57,772 nt of DNA, taken from assembly GCA_964624075.1 (NCBI GenBank), contig CAZUWH010000014.1, forward strand, positions 1 to 57,772, read 5' to 3'. Below are positions 44,899-53,112 of the stretch, one piece after another (the first letter of the stretch is position 1; each line of letters begins with the position of its first letter). The notes beneath the pieces were generated by a model. The model searched no databases. It saw nothing but the letters and a program-made list of their open reading frames with translations, and was not told the DNA's origin. The position numbers and the translations under genes were made by a program. The stretch is from CAZUWH01 sp964624075 (GTDB lineage: Bacteria; Pseudomonadota; Alphaproteobacteria; Rhodospirillales; Rhodospirillaceae).

Positions 44899-45070
44899 AA
44901 ACCATGAACAGATTGCGGCGGGGCCCGGGACGGAAAATCCGCACCATGGCATCCGTCGGGAAGATCGGGAAGAGTAGAGGCAGGCTTGACAAAATGGCTG
45001 CCGAGTCATCCGTATCGCACATGCATCGGAACGGAGAGCGGGATAATGCATGCTTTTCGAGGAGGCAGGA

Positions 45071-45856
45071 ATGGCGGAACGAATGGAACATGGTGCCATG
45101 CCGCGAACAGTACTGGTCACTGGCGCCGGCCAACGCATCGGACGTGCGATCGCCCTTGGTCTTAGCCTGGATGGCTGGGCAGTTGCCATCCATTACAACC
45201 ATTCCGCCGTCGCAGCCGAAGATGTGGCGCAGGCCATCCGTGCTGTTGGTGGTACGGCCTGCACCCTTGCCGCCGATCTGTCTCATGAAGCGCATGTGAC
45301 AACCCTTGTGCCGCGCGCGGTCGAAGCCCTTGGACCATTGGGGTGCCTGATTAATAACGCCTCGTTGTTTGAAGACGATACCGTCCATACGGCGACACGG
45401 GAAAGCTGGGATGCACATATAGGAATCAACCTTCGCACTCCCTTCGTACTCATCCAGGCGTTCGCGCGTCAACTGCCGACCGGGATGGTCGGCGTGGTCC
45501 TCAATCTCATCGATCAGCGGGTCTGGAACCTGACTCCCCATTTCATCAGTTACACAGTCAGCAAGGCCGGCTTGTGGTCCCTGACCCGGACCCTTGCCCT
45601 GGCCCTGGCGCCCCGCATTCGTGTCAATGCCATCGGTCCCGGCCCGACCTTACCGAGCACGCGTCAGACAACAGAACAGTTTGCACATCAATGCCGCAGC
45701 ATGCCACTGCACCGGGGCACGACACCGGAGGAGATCGCCGCTGCCGTGCGTTTCATCATTGGGGCTCCGGCCATGACCGGTCAGATGATTGTCCTTGACG
45801 GCGGGCAGCACCTGGGCTGGGCGCAGCCCCACGGCGATAATCCGCCGGAGGAATGA
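45071..45856 (+). CDS. FolM-like short-chain dehydrogenase (pteridine reductase type)
   Basis: About 261 aa. Rossmann motif VLVTGAGQRIGRAIALGLS; the Arg in this glycine loop is typical of pteridine reductase/FolM. NNASLFEDD is the NNAG variant, the catalytic motif is Y-T-V-S-K near 170, and the C-terminus has GQMIVLDGGQHLGW. It probably reduces dihydromonapterin or dihydrofolate. The ATG at 45071 is preceded by GAGGAGGCAGGA. Its stop overlaps the folB start by 4 bases, which supports a pterin role. Confidence 0.85.
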   Translation: MAERMEHGAMPRTVLVTGAGQRIGRAIALGLSLDGWAVAIHYNHSAVAAEDVAQAIRAVGGTACTLAADLSHEAHVTTLVPRAVEALGPLGCLINNASLFEDDTVHTATRESWDAHIGINLRTPFVLIQAFARQLPTGMVGVVLNLIDQRVWNLTPHFISYTVSKAGLWSLTRTLALALAPRIRVNAIGPGPTLPSTRQTTEQFAHQCRSMPLHRGTTPEEIAAAVRFIIGAPAMTGQMIVLDGGQHLGWAQPHGDNPPEE

Positions 45857-46305
45857 CCCTTTCCATTTACCAGATCAAGGCGTGTCCAGTGATGAAGAGC
45901 CTAGCTGTTTTCCAACTTTTGCGTGTTGCTAATGCCAGCCAGGGTGTGCGGCATGCCTTCGTGCGCGACCTGGTGCTAGCTGCCAGCATCGGCGTTCATG
46001 CCCATGAACGGGAAACCCTCCAGCGCATTCGCATCAATCTGGATCTGGCTGTGCGGGAGGACGATGGTCCCGTCGAGGACCGGCTGGATACGGTCGTCTG
46101 CTATGAGGCAATCCTGCAGCGGGTGCGGAACATCGTTGCCGACGGACACGTCAATCTGGTCGAAACGCTGGCCGAGCGCATCGCGACCCTCTGTCTGCAG
46201 GATGACCGCGTACGGTCGGCGCGCGTGCGTATTGAAAAACTCGACCTTTTTGCTGATGTAGGCAGCGTTGGAGTCGAGATCGAGCGGTTCAGTAATTTAG
46301 GATAG
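45853..46305 (+). CDS. folB: Dihydroneopterin aldolase
   Basis: 150 aa by the overlapping ATG, or about 137 aa from the ATG at 45892. FolB cleaves dihydroneopterin in folate synthesis. The core begins HAFVRDLVLAASIGVHAHER, with the RINLDLAV strand and LVETLAERIATLCL. The conserved C-terminal VRIEKLDLFADVGSVGVEIE is present. The N-terminal 25 residues before VRHAF are longer than usual, so the start is uncertain. It is coupled to the folM-like gene. Confidence 0.9.
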   Translation: MTLSIYQIKACPVMKSLAVFQLLRVANASQGVRHAFVRDLVLAASIGVHAHERETLQRIRINLDLAVREDDGPVEDRLDTVVCYEAILQRVRNIVADGHVNLVETLAERIATLCLQDDRVRSARVRIEKLDLFADVGSVGVEIERFSNLG

Positions 46306-46318
46306 TATACCTATACAT

Positions 46319-46372
46319 CGTCTGACGGGTAGGCCGGCCTGGACACTGGCGCGCCAATGGATTCGTCAGACG
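46319..46372. repeat. Inverted repeat after folB
   Basis: CGTCTGACG at 46319 and CGTCAGACG at 46364 form a perfect 9-bp inverted repeat with a 36-base spacer. The spacer holds smaller palindromes (AGGCCGGCCT, TGGCGCGCCA). It may be a folB terminator or an insertion site scar. The rest of the 389-base gap, 46373-46694, has no supported gene. Confidence 0.45.
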
Positions 46373-46694
46373 ATCGTAAATCGTGGCCGAAGTTGTTCAC
46401 AGGCCATAGCCCAGCCGCAAGCTGTTTGCCGAGTCGACTTCAGGCGCAACGGAAATATACTGGATTTCAGTGGCTTGTGAAATTATCGTCTAGAATCATA
46501 TAGTTATGGCATATGCACAAGATTTATGCAAACCGGGGAATCCCGCAGATGCCTTGGCAAGCCCACAGGACCACGGCTGTTTATCGACAGACTTATCCAC
46601 AAATATCGTGGATATTCATGCCTTTCGGCTTGATCGCCTGGCAGGGAAACGGGCAGGTGTTGGCCATGGCTGGTATATGACTAGAATCGGAATA

Positions 46695-48714
46695 ATGACG
46701 TCTAAAATGGCGCCGTGGATCATGGAGGGAGAGGGAAGCAAGGAGGCGGGGGCAGAAACTGGAACGACCGACTGCCCGGGTGCAAGGGAAGGCGCCAACG
46801 GCGTACATGCGGAAAGGAAGGAGTCCAGGCACGGCATCATCGCTTCCCCTCCCTTGGCAACCCTGCCGCCACCCGAACGAAAGCCGCTGCTCCTGGCGAC
46901 GGTGAAAACACTTTCCCCAGAGCCCGGGAGTTTACCGGATGCTGGACGACCGGGGCCATGTGCTCTATGTCGGTAAGGCCAGAAACCTGAAAAAACGGGT
47001 GGAAGCCTATACCCGGACCGACCAGATGCCAACCCGGTTACAGCACATGGTCGGACAGACCGCTGCCCTGGAGGTGATCACCACCCATACCGAGGTTGAG
47101 GCGCTGCTTCTAGAAAGCAACCTCATCAAGCGCCTGAAACCCCGCTACAATATCCTTCTGCGCGATGACAAATCGTTCCCCCATGTCTTGATCACCACCG
47201 GTCATGCCTGGCCACGCCTGGCTAAGCATCGCGGTGCCCGCACCCTCAAGGGGGAATACTTCGGTCCCTTCGCATCTGCCGGTGCCGTCAACCAGGCCCT
47301 GTCCGCTCTGCAACGGGCCTTCCTTCTGCGCAGTTGCCCCGATGGGGTGTGTTTGCCAGCCGCACCCGTCCCTGCCTCCTGTACCAGATCAAACGGTGTG
47401 CCGCGCCGTGTGTCGGCCGCATCGACCAGGCGGCCTATCAGCATCTGGTCGAAGAGACGCGGGCCTTTCTGTCGGGCCGTTCCAGCCACGTGCAACGGGA
47501 TCTCCGCCCGGCGCATGGAAGAGGCTGCCACGCGGCTTGACTACGAGGTGGCAGCGGTGTTCCGGGACCGTATCCGTGCTCTGTCTGCCTTGCAGACGCA
47601 CCAGGATATCAATCTTCTGCATCTGGACGATGTTGACGTGATCGCCCTGTACCAGGCTGGTGGCCAGTCATGCCTTCAGGTCTTCTTCTGCCGCGGCGGG
47701 CACAATTACGGCAATTCCGCCTACTTCCCGACCCAGGCCCGTGAAGAGGATGCCAGTGCGGTCCTCGCGGCCTTCATCGGCCAGTTCTATGACGACAAGA
47801 TTCCGCCACCGGAAGTGCTGATCAGTCACCCTCTGCCCGAACAGACGCTGATCGCGGCGGCCTTGACCATGAAGGCCGACCGCAAGGTACAGATCAGGGA
47901 GGCACAGCGGGGTGACCGGCGCAGGCTCATGGATCTAGCCCTGAGAAATGCCCTGGAGGCTCTTGGTCGCCGTCTAGCTGAAAGCGACACCCAGCGTCGG
48001 CTGTTGGAGGCAATGGCGCACACTTTCAGGTTGGAGGTGGCGTCCGAACGGATCGAGGTCTATGACAACAGTCATGTTTTCGGCTCCCACGCGGTTGGGG
48101 TCATGATCGTGGCCGGGCGGGAGGGATTCGTGAAAAACGCCTACCGCCACTTCAACATCAAGGGAACGCCCGGGGATGACTACGCTATGATACGCGAGGT
48201 ATTGGCCCGCCGCTTCCATCGCTCTCTGCAAGATGAGGTCGGCTGCAATGAGTCGTGGCCCAATCTCGTGCTGATCGACGGGGGACGCGGTCAGCTTAAT
48301 GCCGCCCTGGCCGCGCTGGCGACGCTTGACTTGCCCGGGGACTCCGCTGTTACGGTGGTAGCCATTGCCAAGGGGCCCGACCGCCACGCTGGTTGCGAAA
48401 CGTTCCATCTGTCGGGCCGTGCCCCTTTCACCTTGTCCCCCAATGATCCGGTGCTGTATTTCATGCAACGTCTGAGGGATGAGGCCCACCGTTTCGCCAT
48501 TGCCAGCCATCGCGTTCGTCGCAGCCTGGCCTTGAGTCTGTCGCCTCTAGATGAAATCGGAGGAATCGGTGCCCGTCGCAAGAAGGCCCTGTTGCATCAT
48601 TTCGGTTCGGCACGGGCCGTGGCCGAGGCCGCTCTCGCCGATCTGGAGGCCGCGGCGGGGATCAGTCGCACGCTGGCGAAAAAGATCTATGACCACTTTC
48701 ATGTCAACGGGTAA
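46695..48714 (+). pseudogene. uvrC: Excinuclease ABC subunit C with three frameshifts (two compensating)
   Basis: UvrC makes both incisions in nucleotide excision repair. The GIY-YIG domain reads LLLATVKTLSPEPG, then a +1 shift near 46928, then VYRMLDDRGHVLYVGKARNL. At about 47345 a 2-base insertion shifts the frame until a second shift near 47505. In the correct frame those 160 bases encode SRTRPCLLYQIKRCAAPCVG and IDQAAYQHLVEETRAFLSG; in the open frame they are nonsense. The rest is normal: UvrB-binding part (RMEEAATRLDYEVAAVFRDR), endonuclease domain (RIEVYDNSHVFGSHAVGVMI) and HhH tail. The exact N-terminus is uncertain. Confidence 0.8.
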
Positions 48715-48785
48715 GATCGGCTGCTCTTTGGCCGATAGGACGGGAACGATCGGAACGACGACCAGAACAAAGTGGCGCGTGCAAC

Positions 48786-49406
48786 GTGGTGACCAGTCTG
48801 CCGAACATTTTGACGTATGCGCGGATTCTAGCGATCCCGCTCCTGCTTGCCACCTTCTATGTCGATGGCAATGGCGCGCGATGGGTCGCCTGCCTTCTGT
48901 TCCTGGCCGCCGCTATTACCGATTTCTTTGATGGCTATCTTGCCCGCAGCCGTAATCAGGTGTCGAACCTGGGACGATTCCTGGACCCGATTGCCGACAA
49001 ACTCCTGGTCGCGGCAGTGCTCCTGATGCTGGCTGGTTTCCGCCGCATCTCCGAACTGGCTTACCTGCCGGCGGTGGTCATTCTTTGCCGGGAAATTCTC
49101 GTTTCTGGTTTGCGCGAGTTCCTGGCCGAAATCCGGATCAACATGCCGGTCAGCTGGCTGGCCAAGTGGAAGACGACCCTTCAGCTTGTGACCCTGACGT
49201 GGCTGCTGGTTGGCGATGCGGGGCCGGTGTGGTTGCCTGTCCAGGCTATCGGTGAGGCCGGCTTGTGGGTGGCAGCGCTTCTGACCATGGTGACCGGCTA
49301 TGACTATCTAAAGGCGGGTCTTGTGCATATGCGGAGCGAAACGAAAGCCGAAAGGTGTTCCATGAGCGTACGAGGCAGCGGGTGTGTACAGAGCCTGAAA
49401 AAATAA
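48786..49406 (+). CDS. pgsA: CDP-diacylglycerol-glycerol-3-phosphate 3-phosphatidyltransferase
   Basis: 206 aa, membrane enzyme for phosphatidylglycerol synthesis. The CDP-alcohol phosphatidyltransferase signature (DGYLARSRNQVSNLGRFLDP followed by IADK) is intact, with four to six membrane helices around it. The start is a GTG at 48786. The C-terminal 35 residues are hydrophilic and overlap the 5' part of mobB by 52 bases. The uvrC-pgsA-moaDE order is common in alphaproteobacteria. Confidence 0.93.
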   Translation: MVTSLPNILTYARILAIPLLLATFYVDGNGARWVACLLFLAAAITDFFDGYLARSRNQVSNLGRFLDPIADKLLVAAVLLMLAGFRRISELAYLPAVVILCREILVSGLREFLAEIRINMPVSWLAKWKTTLQLVTLTWLLVGDAGPVWLPVQAIGEAGLWVAALLTMVTGYDYLKAGLVHMRSETKAERCSMSVRGSGCVQSLKK

Positions 49407-49960
49407 GGAATGTTCCGGCAGGCAAGTCCCCAAAGATTCTAGGCGTGGCCGGATGGAGCGGCAGCGGCAAGACGACTCTGATCTGTGCCCTGATTCCGGT
49501 GCTGTCGGCTTATGGCCTGACGGTGTCCACCCTCAAGCATACCCACCACGACATCGATCCGGATCCACCAGGCAAGGACTCCCGCCGCCACCGCGAGGCC
49601 GGGGCACAGGAAGTCATGCTGGTGGGACCGAGACGCACCGTGACCGTTGCCGCGGGGCCGTCATCCTTTCCGTTACTCGCGCTGGTTGCTCGCCTACGGC
49701 CGGTGGATCTGGTCCTGGTCGAAGGGTTCAGGGAGAAGGCCTATCCGAAGATCGAGGTCTGGCGGGCAGCCTTGGGTAAACCCCGTGCCGTTCCGGAGAC
49801 AGCCGTGCTGGCGGTGGCCACGGTCCGGGCAGACATGGCTTCCGTTCCACCACCCCTCGGTGTGCCGGTGCTTGATTTGGATGATCCGGCTGCGGTGGCG
49901 GCCTTTCTGATCGACCGGCTGGGTCTGTCGCGGCCAGAAACAATGAGAGACAACGGATGA
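49355..49960 (+). CDS. mobB: Molybdopterin-guanine dinucleotide biosynthesis protein MobB
   Basis: About 201 aa. It is a GTP-binding accessory protein for MGD cofactor formation. Walker A GWSGSGKTTLICALIP near residue 33, then the MobB motif STLKHTHHDIDPDPPGKDSR, REAGAQEVMLVGP and DLVLVEGFREKAYPKIEVWR. The conserved part begins at KILGVAGWSG, so the true start may be the GTG at 49382 rather than the ATG at 49355. It sits between pgsA and moaD, forming a cofactor cluster. Confidence 0.9.
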   Translation: MFHERTRQRVCTEPEKIRNVPAGKSPKILGVAGWSGSGKTTLICALIPVLSAYGLTVSTLKHTHHDIDPDPPGKDSRRHREAGAQEVMLVGPRRTVTVAAGPSSFPLLALVARLRPVDLVLVEGFREKAYPKIEVWRAALGKPRAVPETAVLAVATVRADMASVPPPLGVPVLDLDDPAAVAAFLIDRLGLSRPETMRDNG

Positions 49961-49969
49961 CGATGGATC

Positions 49970-50227
49970 ATGAAAATTCTTTACTTTGCACGGGTGAAAA
50001 CGAGTGTCGGCCTTTCCGAGGAAGAAATGGTCGTGCCGGCTGATATCACCACCGTGGCCGGGCTGATCGGCTGGCTGCGAACCTGCACGCCTGGTCATGC
50101 CGCGGCATTTGTCGACCTGTCGGTCATACGGGTGGCCGTTAATCAGGAACACGTCGGCTTCGACCATCCGGTTAGTCCTGCCGATGAGGTCGCCTTTTTT
50201 CCCCCTATCACCGGGGGGCTGCACTAG
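49970..50227 (+). CDS. moaD: Molybdopterin synthase sulfur carrier MoaD
   Basis: 85 aa ubiquitin-fold protein that carries a C-terminal thiocarboxylate. MKILYFARVKTSVGLSEEEM and VAVNQEHVGFDHPVSPADEV are typical, and it reaches AFFPPITGG. Instead of stopping after Gly-Gly it continues two residues (Leu-His) before TAG, in a G-rich run. MoaD needs a terminal Gly-Gly for adenylation and sulfur transfer. So either the tail is removed, a sequencing error hides the true stop, or this copy is impaired. Confidence 0.9.
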   Translation: MKILYFARVKTSVGLSEEEMVVPADITTVAGLIGWLRTCTPGHAAAFVDLSVIRVAVNQEHVGFDHPVSPADEVAFFPPITGGLH

Positions 50228-50318
50228 GGGGATAGAGTGATCGGCGATGGTGCTGCCTGTCCTTAATCTTCCGTGCATGACTTCGCATCGTTCCAGGCTG
50301 ATGTGTGATCGGCAGATA

Positions 50319-50459
50319 TAATACGGTTCCCGGAAAGTCCTCGGACTTTCCTGGAACCTACCCTCAGTTGCCGGGCGCTTGCACGCCTGGCTTTCGGCGC
50401 AGGGGCGCCGGCCCGCGTTGCGGGCCAGGAGTCCGGAAATTTTCCGGATTCCATATAAG
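50319..50459. repeat. MITE-like element, copy B
   Basis: 141 bp, starting TAATACGGTTCCCGGAAAG and ending in an imperfect inverse (GGATTCCATATAAG). Internal words GGCCCGCGTTGCGGGCC, GAGTCCGGAAATTTTCCG and GTCCTCGGACTTTCC are shared with copy A at 12587-12705. It separates moaD from moaE and ends 13 bases before the moaE ATG, so the moaE ribosome binding site (AAGGAGG) lies at the element border. Confidence 0.8.
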
Positions 50460-50472
50460 GAGGACACCCGCC

Positions 50473-50943
50473 ATGATCCGTGTACAGGCGCATGATTTCG
50501 ATGTCGGGGCCGAACTAGCTTATCTGGCTGCCGGTCGTACCGAGGTCGGGGGACTCGCTACTTTCCTGGGGCTGGTCCGTGGGGAGAGTGATGGCGTGCC
50601 CCTTCGCACCCTGACTCTGGAACACTACCCTGGCATGGTGGAACGGCGTCTGACCGAGATCGAAAGGGAGGCTCGGCGCCGCTGGCCGCTCCATGACGTC
50701 CTGATCATTCATCGTATCGGGCGGTTGCAACCGGGAGAGCGGATCGTCCTTGTCGCGACAGCAGCCAGCCATCGTACGGCGGCGCTTGAGGCGTGTCAAT
50801 TTCTGATCGACTGGCTCAAGACATGCGCGCCGTTCTGGAAGCTGGAGGAAACGACTCGCGGGACAGCCTGGGTGGACGAACGGGCCACCGACAGGATCGC
50901 TGCCGCTCGCTGGGAGGAGGAGCGCGTGAATCTTGCCCGTTGA
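50473..50943 (+). CDS. moaE: Molybdopterin synthase catalytic subunit MoaE
   Basis: 156 aa. Converts precursor Z to molybdopterin with MoaD thiocarboxylate. Motifs are GGLATFLGLVRGESDG, LTLEHYPGMVERRLTEIE, IIHRIGRLQPGERIVLVATA, SHRTAALEACQFLIDWLKT and a C-terminal PFWKLEETTRGTAWVDE with the active-site Lys. All are intact. The ATG at 50473 follows AAGGAGGACACCCGCC. The frame is open upstream only through the repeat. Confidence 0.95.
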   Translation: MIRVQAHDFDVGAELAYLAAGRTEVGGLATFLGLVRGESDGVPLRTLTLEHYPGMVERRLTEIEREARRRWPLHDVLIIHRIGRLQPGERIVLVATAASHRTAALEACQFLIDWLKTCAPFWKLEETTRGTAWVDERATDRIAAARWEEERVNLAR

Positions 50944-51174
50944 ACCAGCACGGCATGCGGCCTGTTTTGAATCGGCATGTGGTTGTGGAGGATGTGATCA
51001 AGAGATAGCCCGACCACCACAATCAACTGAACTAGTCGGTCTTCCGAAGGAACGGGTGGTGCTTCCTAGACCGTTCCACCGGTTCTTTGTTTGCCCCGCC
51101 CATCTTTGGCTCTATGCGAATCCGGTGCCTGTGCTACAAGCCAGAGAAAAAGGTCCGTACAGACGAGGACTCCA

Positions 51175-52170
51175 ATGCTGAAAGTGTGGTTTTCTTGGGC
51201 AGTCAAGTTTGCCGTGTCCAGTGGAGTGATTTTGTATCTGCTGGGCAAAATAGATGGTACGGTTATCTTGGAACGGTTACAGGCGGTCGAGACGGGGCTG
51301 TTCGTTCTCGCTCTTACCCTGGTCGTCAGCCAGATTGGCATCGGGGCCCTGCGCTGGCAGGTTGTTCTGGAGGCTCTGGGCAGTAGGCTGCCGCCTTGGT
51401 GTGTGCTTCGGCTCGTCTCGATCGCCGTATTTTTCAACCTGGTCCTGCCGGGAGCGGTCGGAGGCGATGCAGTACGCATGTGGAAGGCGCGCCAGGCTGG
51501 TCTCAGCCTCGTCCATGCTATCAACTCGGTGCTGTTGGAACGTGTAGCAACCGTTCTGGGGTTGCTGCTGCTGGTGGCAGGCACGGCGCCCCTGTTATCT
51601 GGCCGCATCAACGACACGACCGTCCTTTATGTCTTCCCGGTGTTGACAGTGCTGGGGATTGCGGGGACGGGCGGTCTGATGGTGCTCGACCAGTTGCCCG
51701 CCACTCTGCGGCAGCGGCGGGGGATGCGGGGAATGGCTTGCCTTGCCGAGGATACGCGCCGGTTGTTTCTGAAAGGGTGTCCGCTTCTACGGGTGCTGTT
51801 TCATGCCATTGTCGGTCACCTCAATCTGGCGGGAGCTGTGTTCGTGCTGGCCGTAGGGCTTGCCATTGATGTGACTTTTCTTGACTGCATGGTCCTCGTT
51901 CCACCGGTGCTTCTGATCATGACCCTGCCCATCTCCATTGCCGGCTGGGGCGTGCGCGAGCAGGCCATGATCACCGCCTTTGGCCTGGTTGGCGTGAGCG
52001 AAGAAAGCGCCCTGGCCCTGTCGATCCTGTCCGGACTGACCATTCTGGCCGGCGGCCTGCCCGGCGGCGTGGTCTGGTTGGTGGAGACAAGGAGCGGACG
52101 TCCCGCTCTTTCCCCCGGATCCTCTGCTGGCTTGTCTGCGCCCAACGACACGGAGCCGGAAAGGGAATGA
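51175..52170 (+). CDS. Flippase-like membrane protein (LPG synthase TM-region family)
   Basis: 331 aa, six to eight predicted membrane helices. The family pattern includes LRWQVVLEALG, FFNLVLPGAVGGDAVRMWKA, a helix-rich middle, LPISIAGWGVREQAM near residue 260 and LAGGLPGGVVWLVE near the end. Relatives are the membrane half of lysyl-phosphatidylglycerol synthase (PF03706) and other lipid or glycolipid flippases. The substrate is unknown. Start 51175 was chosen over 51091 because the hydrophobic N-terminus begins there. Its stop overlaps the ATP12 gene start by 4 bases. Confidence 0.85.
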   Translation: MLKVWFSWAVKFAVSSGVILYLLGKIDGTVILERLQAVETGLFVLALTLVVSQIGIGALRWQVVLEALGSRLPPWCVLRLVSIAVFFNLVLPGAVGGDAVRMWKARQAGLSLVHAINSVLLERVATVLGLLLLVAGTAPLLSGRINDTTVLYVFPVLTVLGIAGTGGLMVLDQLPATLRQRRGMRGMACLAEDTRRLFLKGCPLLRVLFHAIVGHLNLAGAVFVLAVGLAIDVTFLDCMVLVPPVLLIMTLPISIAGWGVREQAMITAFGLVGVSEESALALSILSGLTILAGGLPGGVVWLVETRSGRPALSPGSSAGLSAPNDTEPERE

Positions 52171-52874
52171 TCGCGCCGACCATCAGGCGTTTCCATGCCA
52201 CGGCAGGTGTAGTCACGGAAGGAAGCCGGTCTGTCATCGTCCTGAACGGGCGGCCCCTGCATACACCTGACGGTGCCCTTCTGGCCGTTCCCGGCCACGC
52301 CCTGGCCGAGGCCATTGCCGCGGAATGGCAGGCACAGGATGGCAGGATTCATCCGGCCACCATGCCGTTGACCTGTCTGGCCAACACGGCCATTGATCGT
52401 ATAGCCGCCATGCGGCCACAGGTCGTGGAGGCATTGCTTGCCTTCGCTGCCACTGATCTTGTATGCTACTATGCCGTTTTGCCGTCTGCCCTGGTAGAGC
52501 GTCAGCAGGCCACATGGCAGCCATTGCTGGACTGGGTGGCGTGGCGTTACGAAGCCCGGTTGGCCGTCACGGAAGGGCTCACGCCGGTCCCTCAGCCGTC
52601 GGCAGCGCTGGCTGCTTTGCGTCTTGCCATACGCGGCATGGATGCGTTCCGTCTGACTGCCCTGCAGGGGGCGGCAGTGCCATGTGGTTCGCTGGTCGTG
52701 GCTCTGGCCCTGATCGAAGGTGAGATCGATGCGGAAGCGGCCTTTGCCGCTGCCCAACTTGAGGCCCTGTTCCAGGCAGAACGATGGGGGAGTGACGCTG
52801 AAACCGTGGCTCGTCACGAGGCCATTCGTGCCGAATTGCAGGTCGTGATGCGCTTCGTGGGGCTTTGCGTGTGA
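52167..52874 (+). CDS. ATP12-type F1-ATPase assembly chaperone
   Basis: 235 aa. ATP12 chaperones bind the F1 alpha subunit during ATP synthase assembly; they occur in alphaproteobacteria and mitochondria. RFHATAGVVTEGSRSVIVLN, RPLHTPDGALLAVPGHALAE, EWQAQDGRIHPATMPLTCLA and LVCYYAVLPSALVERQQATW match the family. The C-terminal WGSDAETVARHEAIRAEL is typical. It is co-translated with the upstream membrane protein. Confidence 0.92.
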   Translation: MIAPTIRRFHATAGVVTEGSRSVIVLNGRPLHTPDGALLAVPGHALAEAIAAEWQAQDGRIHPATMPLTCLANTAIDRIAAMRPQVVEALLAFAATDLVCYYAVLPSALVERQQATWQPLLDWVAWRYEARLAVTEGLTPVPQPSAALAALRLAIRGMDAFRLTALQGAAVPCGSLVVALALIEGEIDAEAAFAAAQLEALFQAERWGSDAETVARHEAIRAELQVVMRFVGLCV

Positions 52875-52985
52875 ATCTTGTCTTGATCTTATACCTTTGA
52901 GTCTTGATCGGAGCCTTCCCCAGGCGCGCCGGCGGACCGCATCCGCGGCTCTTGGCTTACGCGCCATTCGACGCGCCGCCGCGCT

Positions 52986-53019
52986 CCCATGAGCGCAAGC
53001 CAGGATTTACGCTCATGGG
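52986..53019. repeat. 10-bp-stem palindrome upstream of ettA
   Basis: CCCATGAGCG and CGCTCATGGG form a perfect 10-bp inverted repeat with a 14-base loop. It lies about 95 bases upstream of ettA and about 110 after the ATP12 gene. One arm with the adjacent loop (TTTACGCTCA) matches the palindrome at 164-194. Confidence 0.55.
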
Positions 53020-53112
53020 TATTAAAGGTCTCGTCATCGGCATCTGGACGCTGATGGAGGAGGTGGTTACAGTGAAACGGGCACGGGACATTACAGAAAT
53101 AAGAGCATTTTG

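Noticed and set aside
46506..46976. Plus-strand open frame of 156 codons upstream of uvrC
   Set aside because: Only its last part (LLLATVKTLSPEPG) is meaningful: it is the shifted N-terminus of uvrC, not a separate gene.
49694..50467. Minus-strand 257-codon open frame
   Set aside because: It is antisense to mobB and moaD and passes through the MITE-like repeat. It has no domain and no ribosome binding site.
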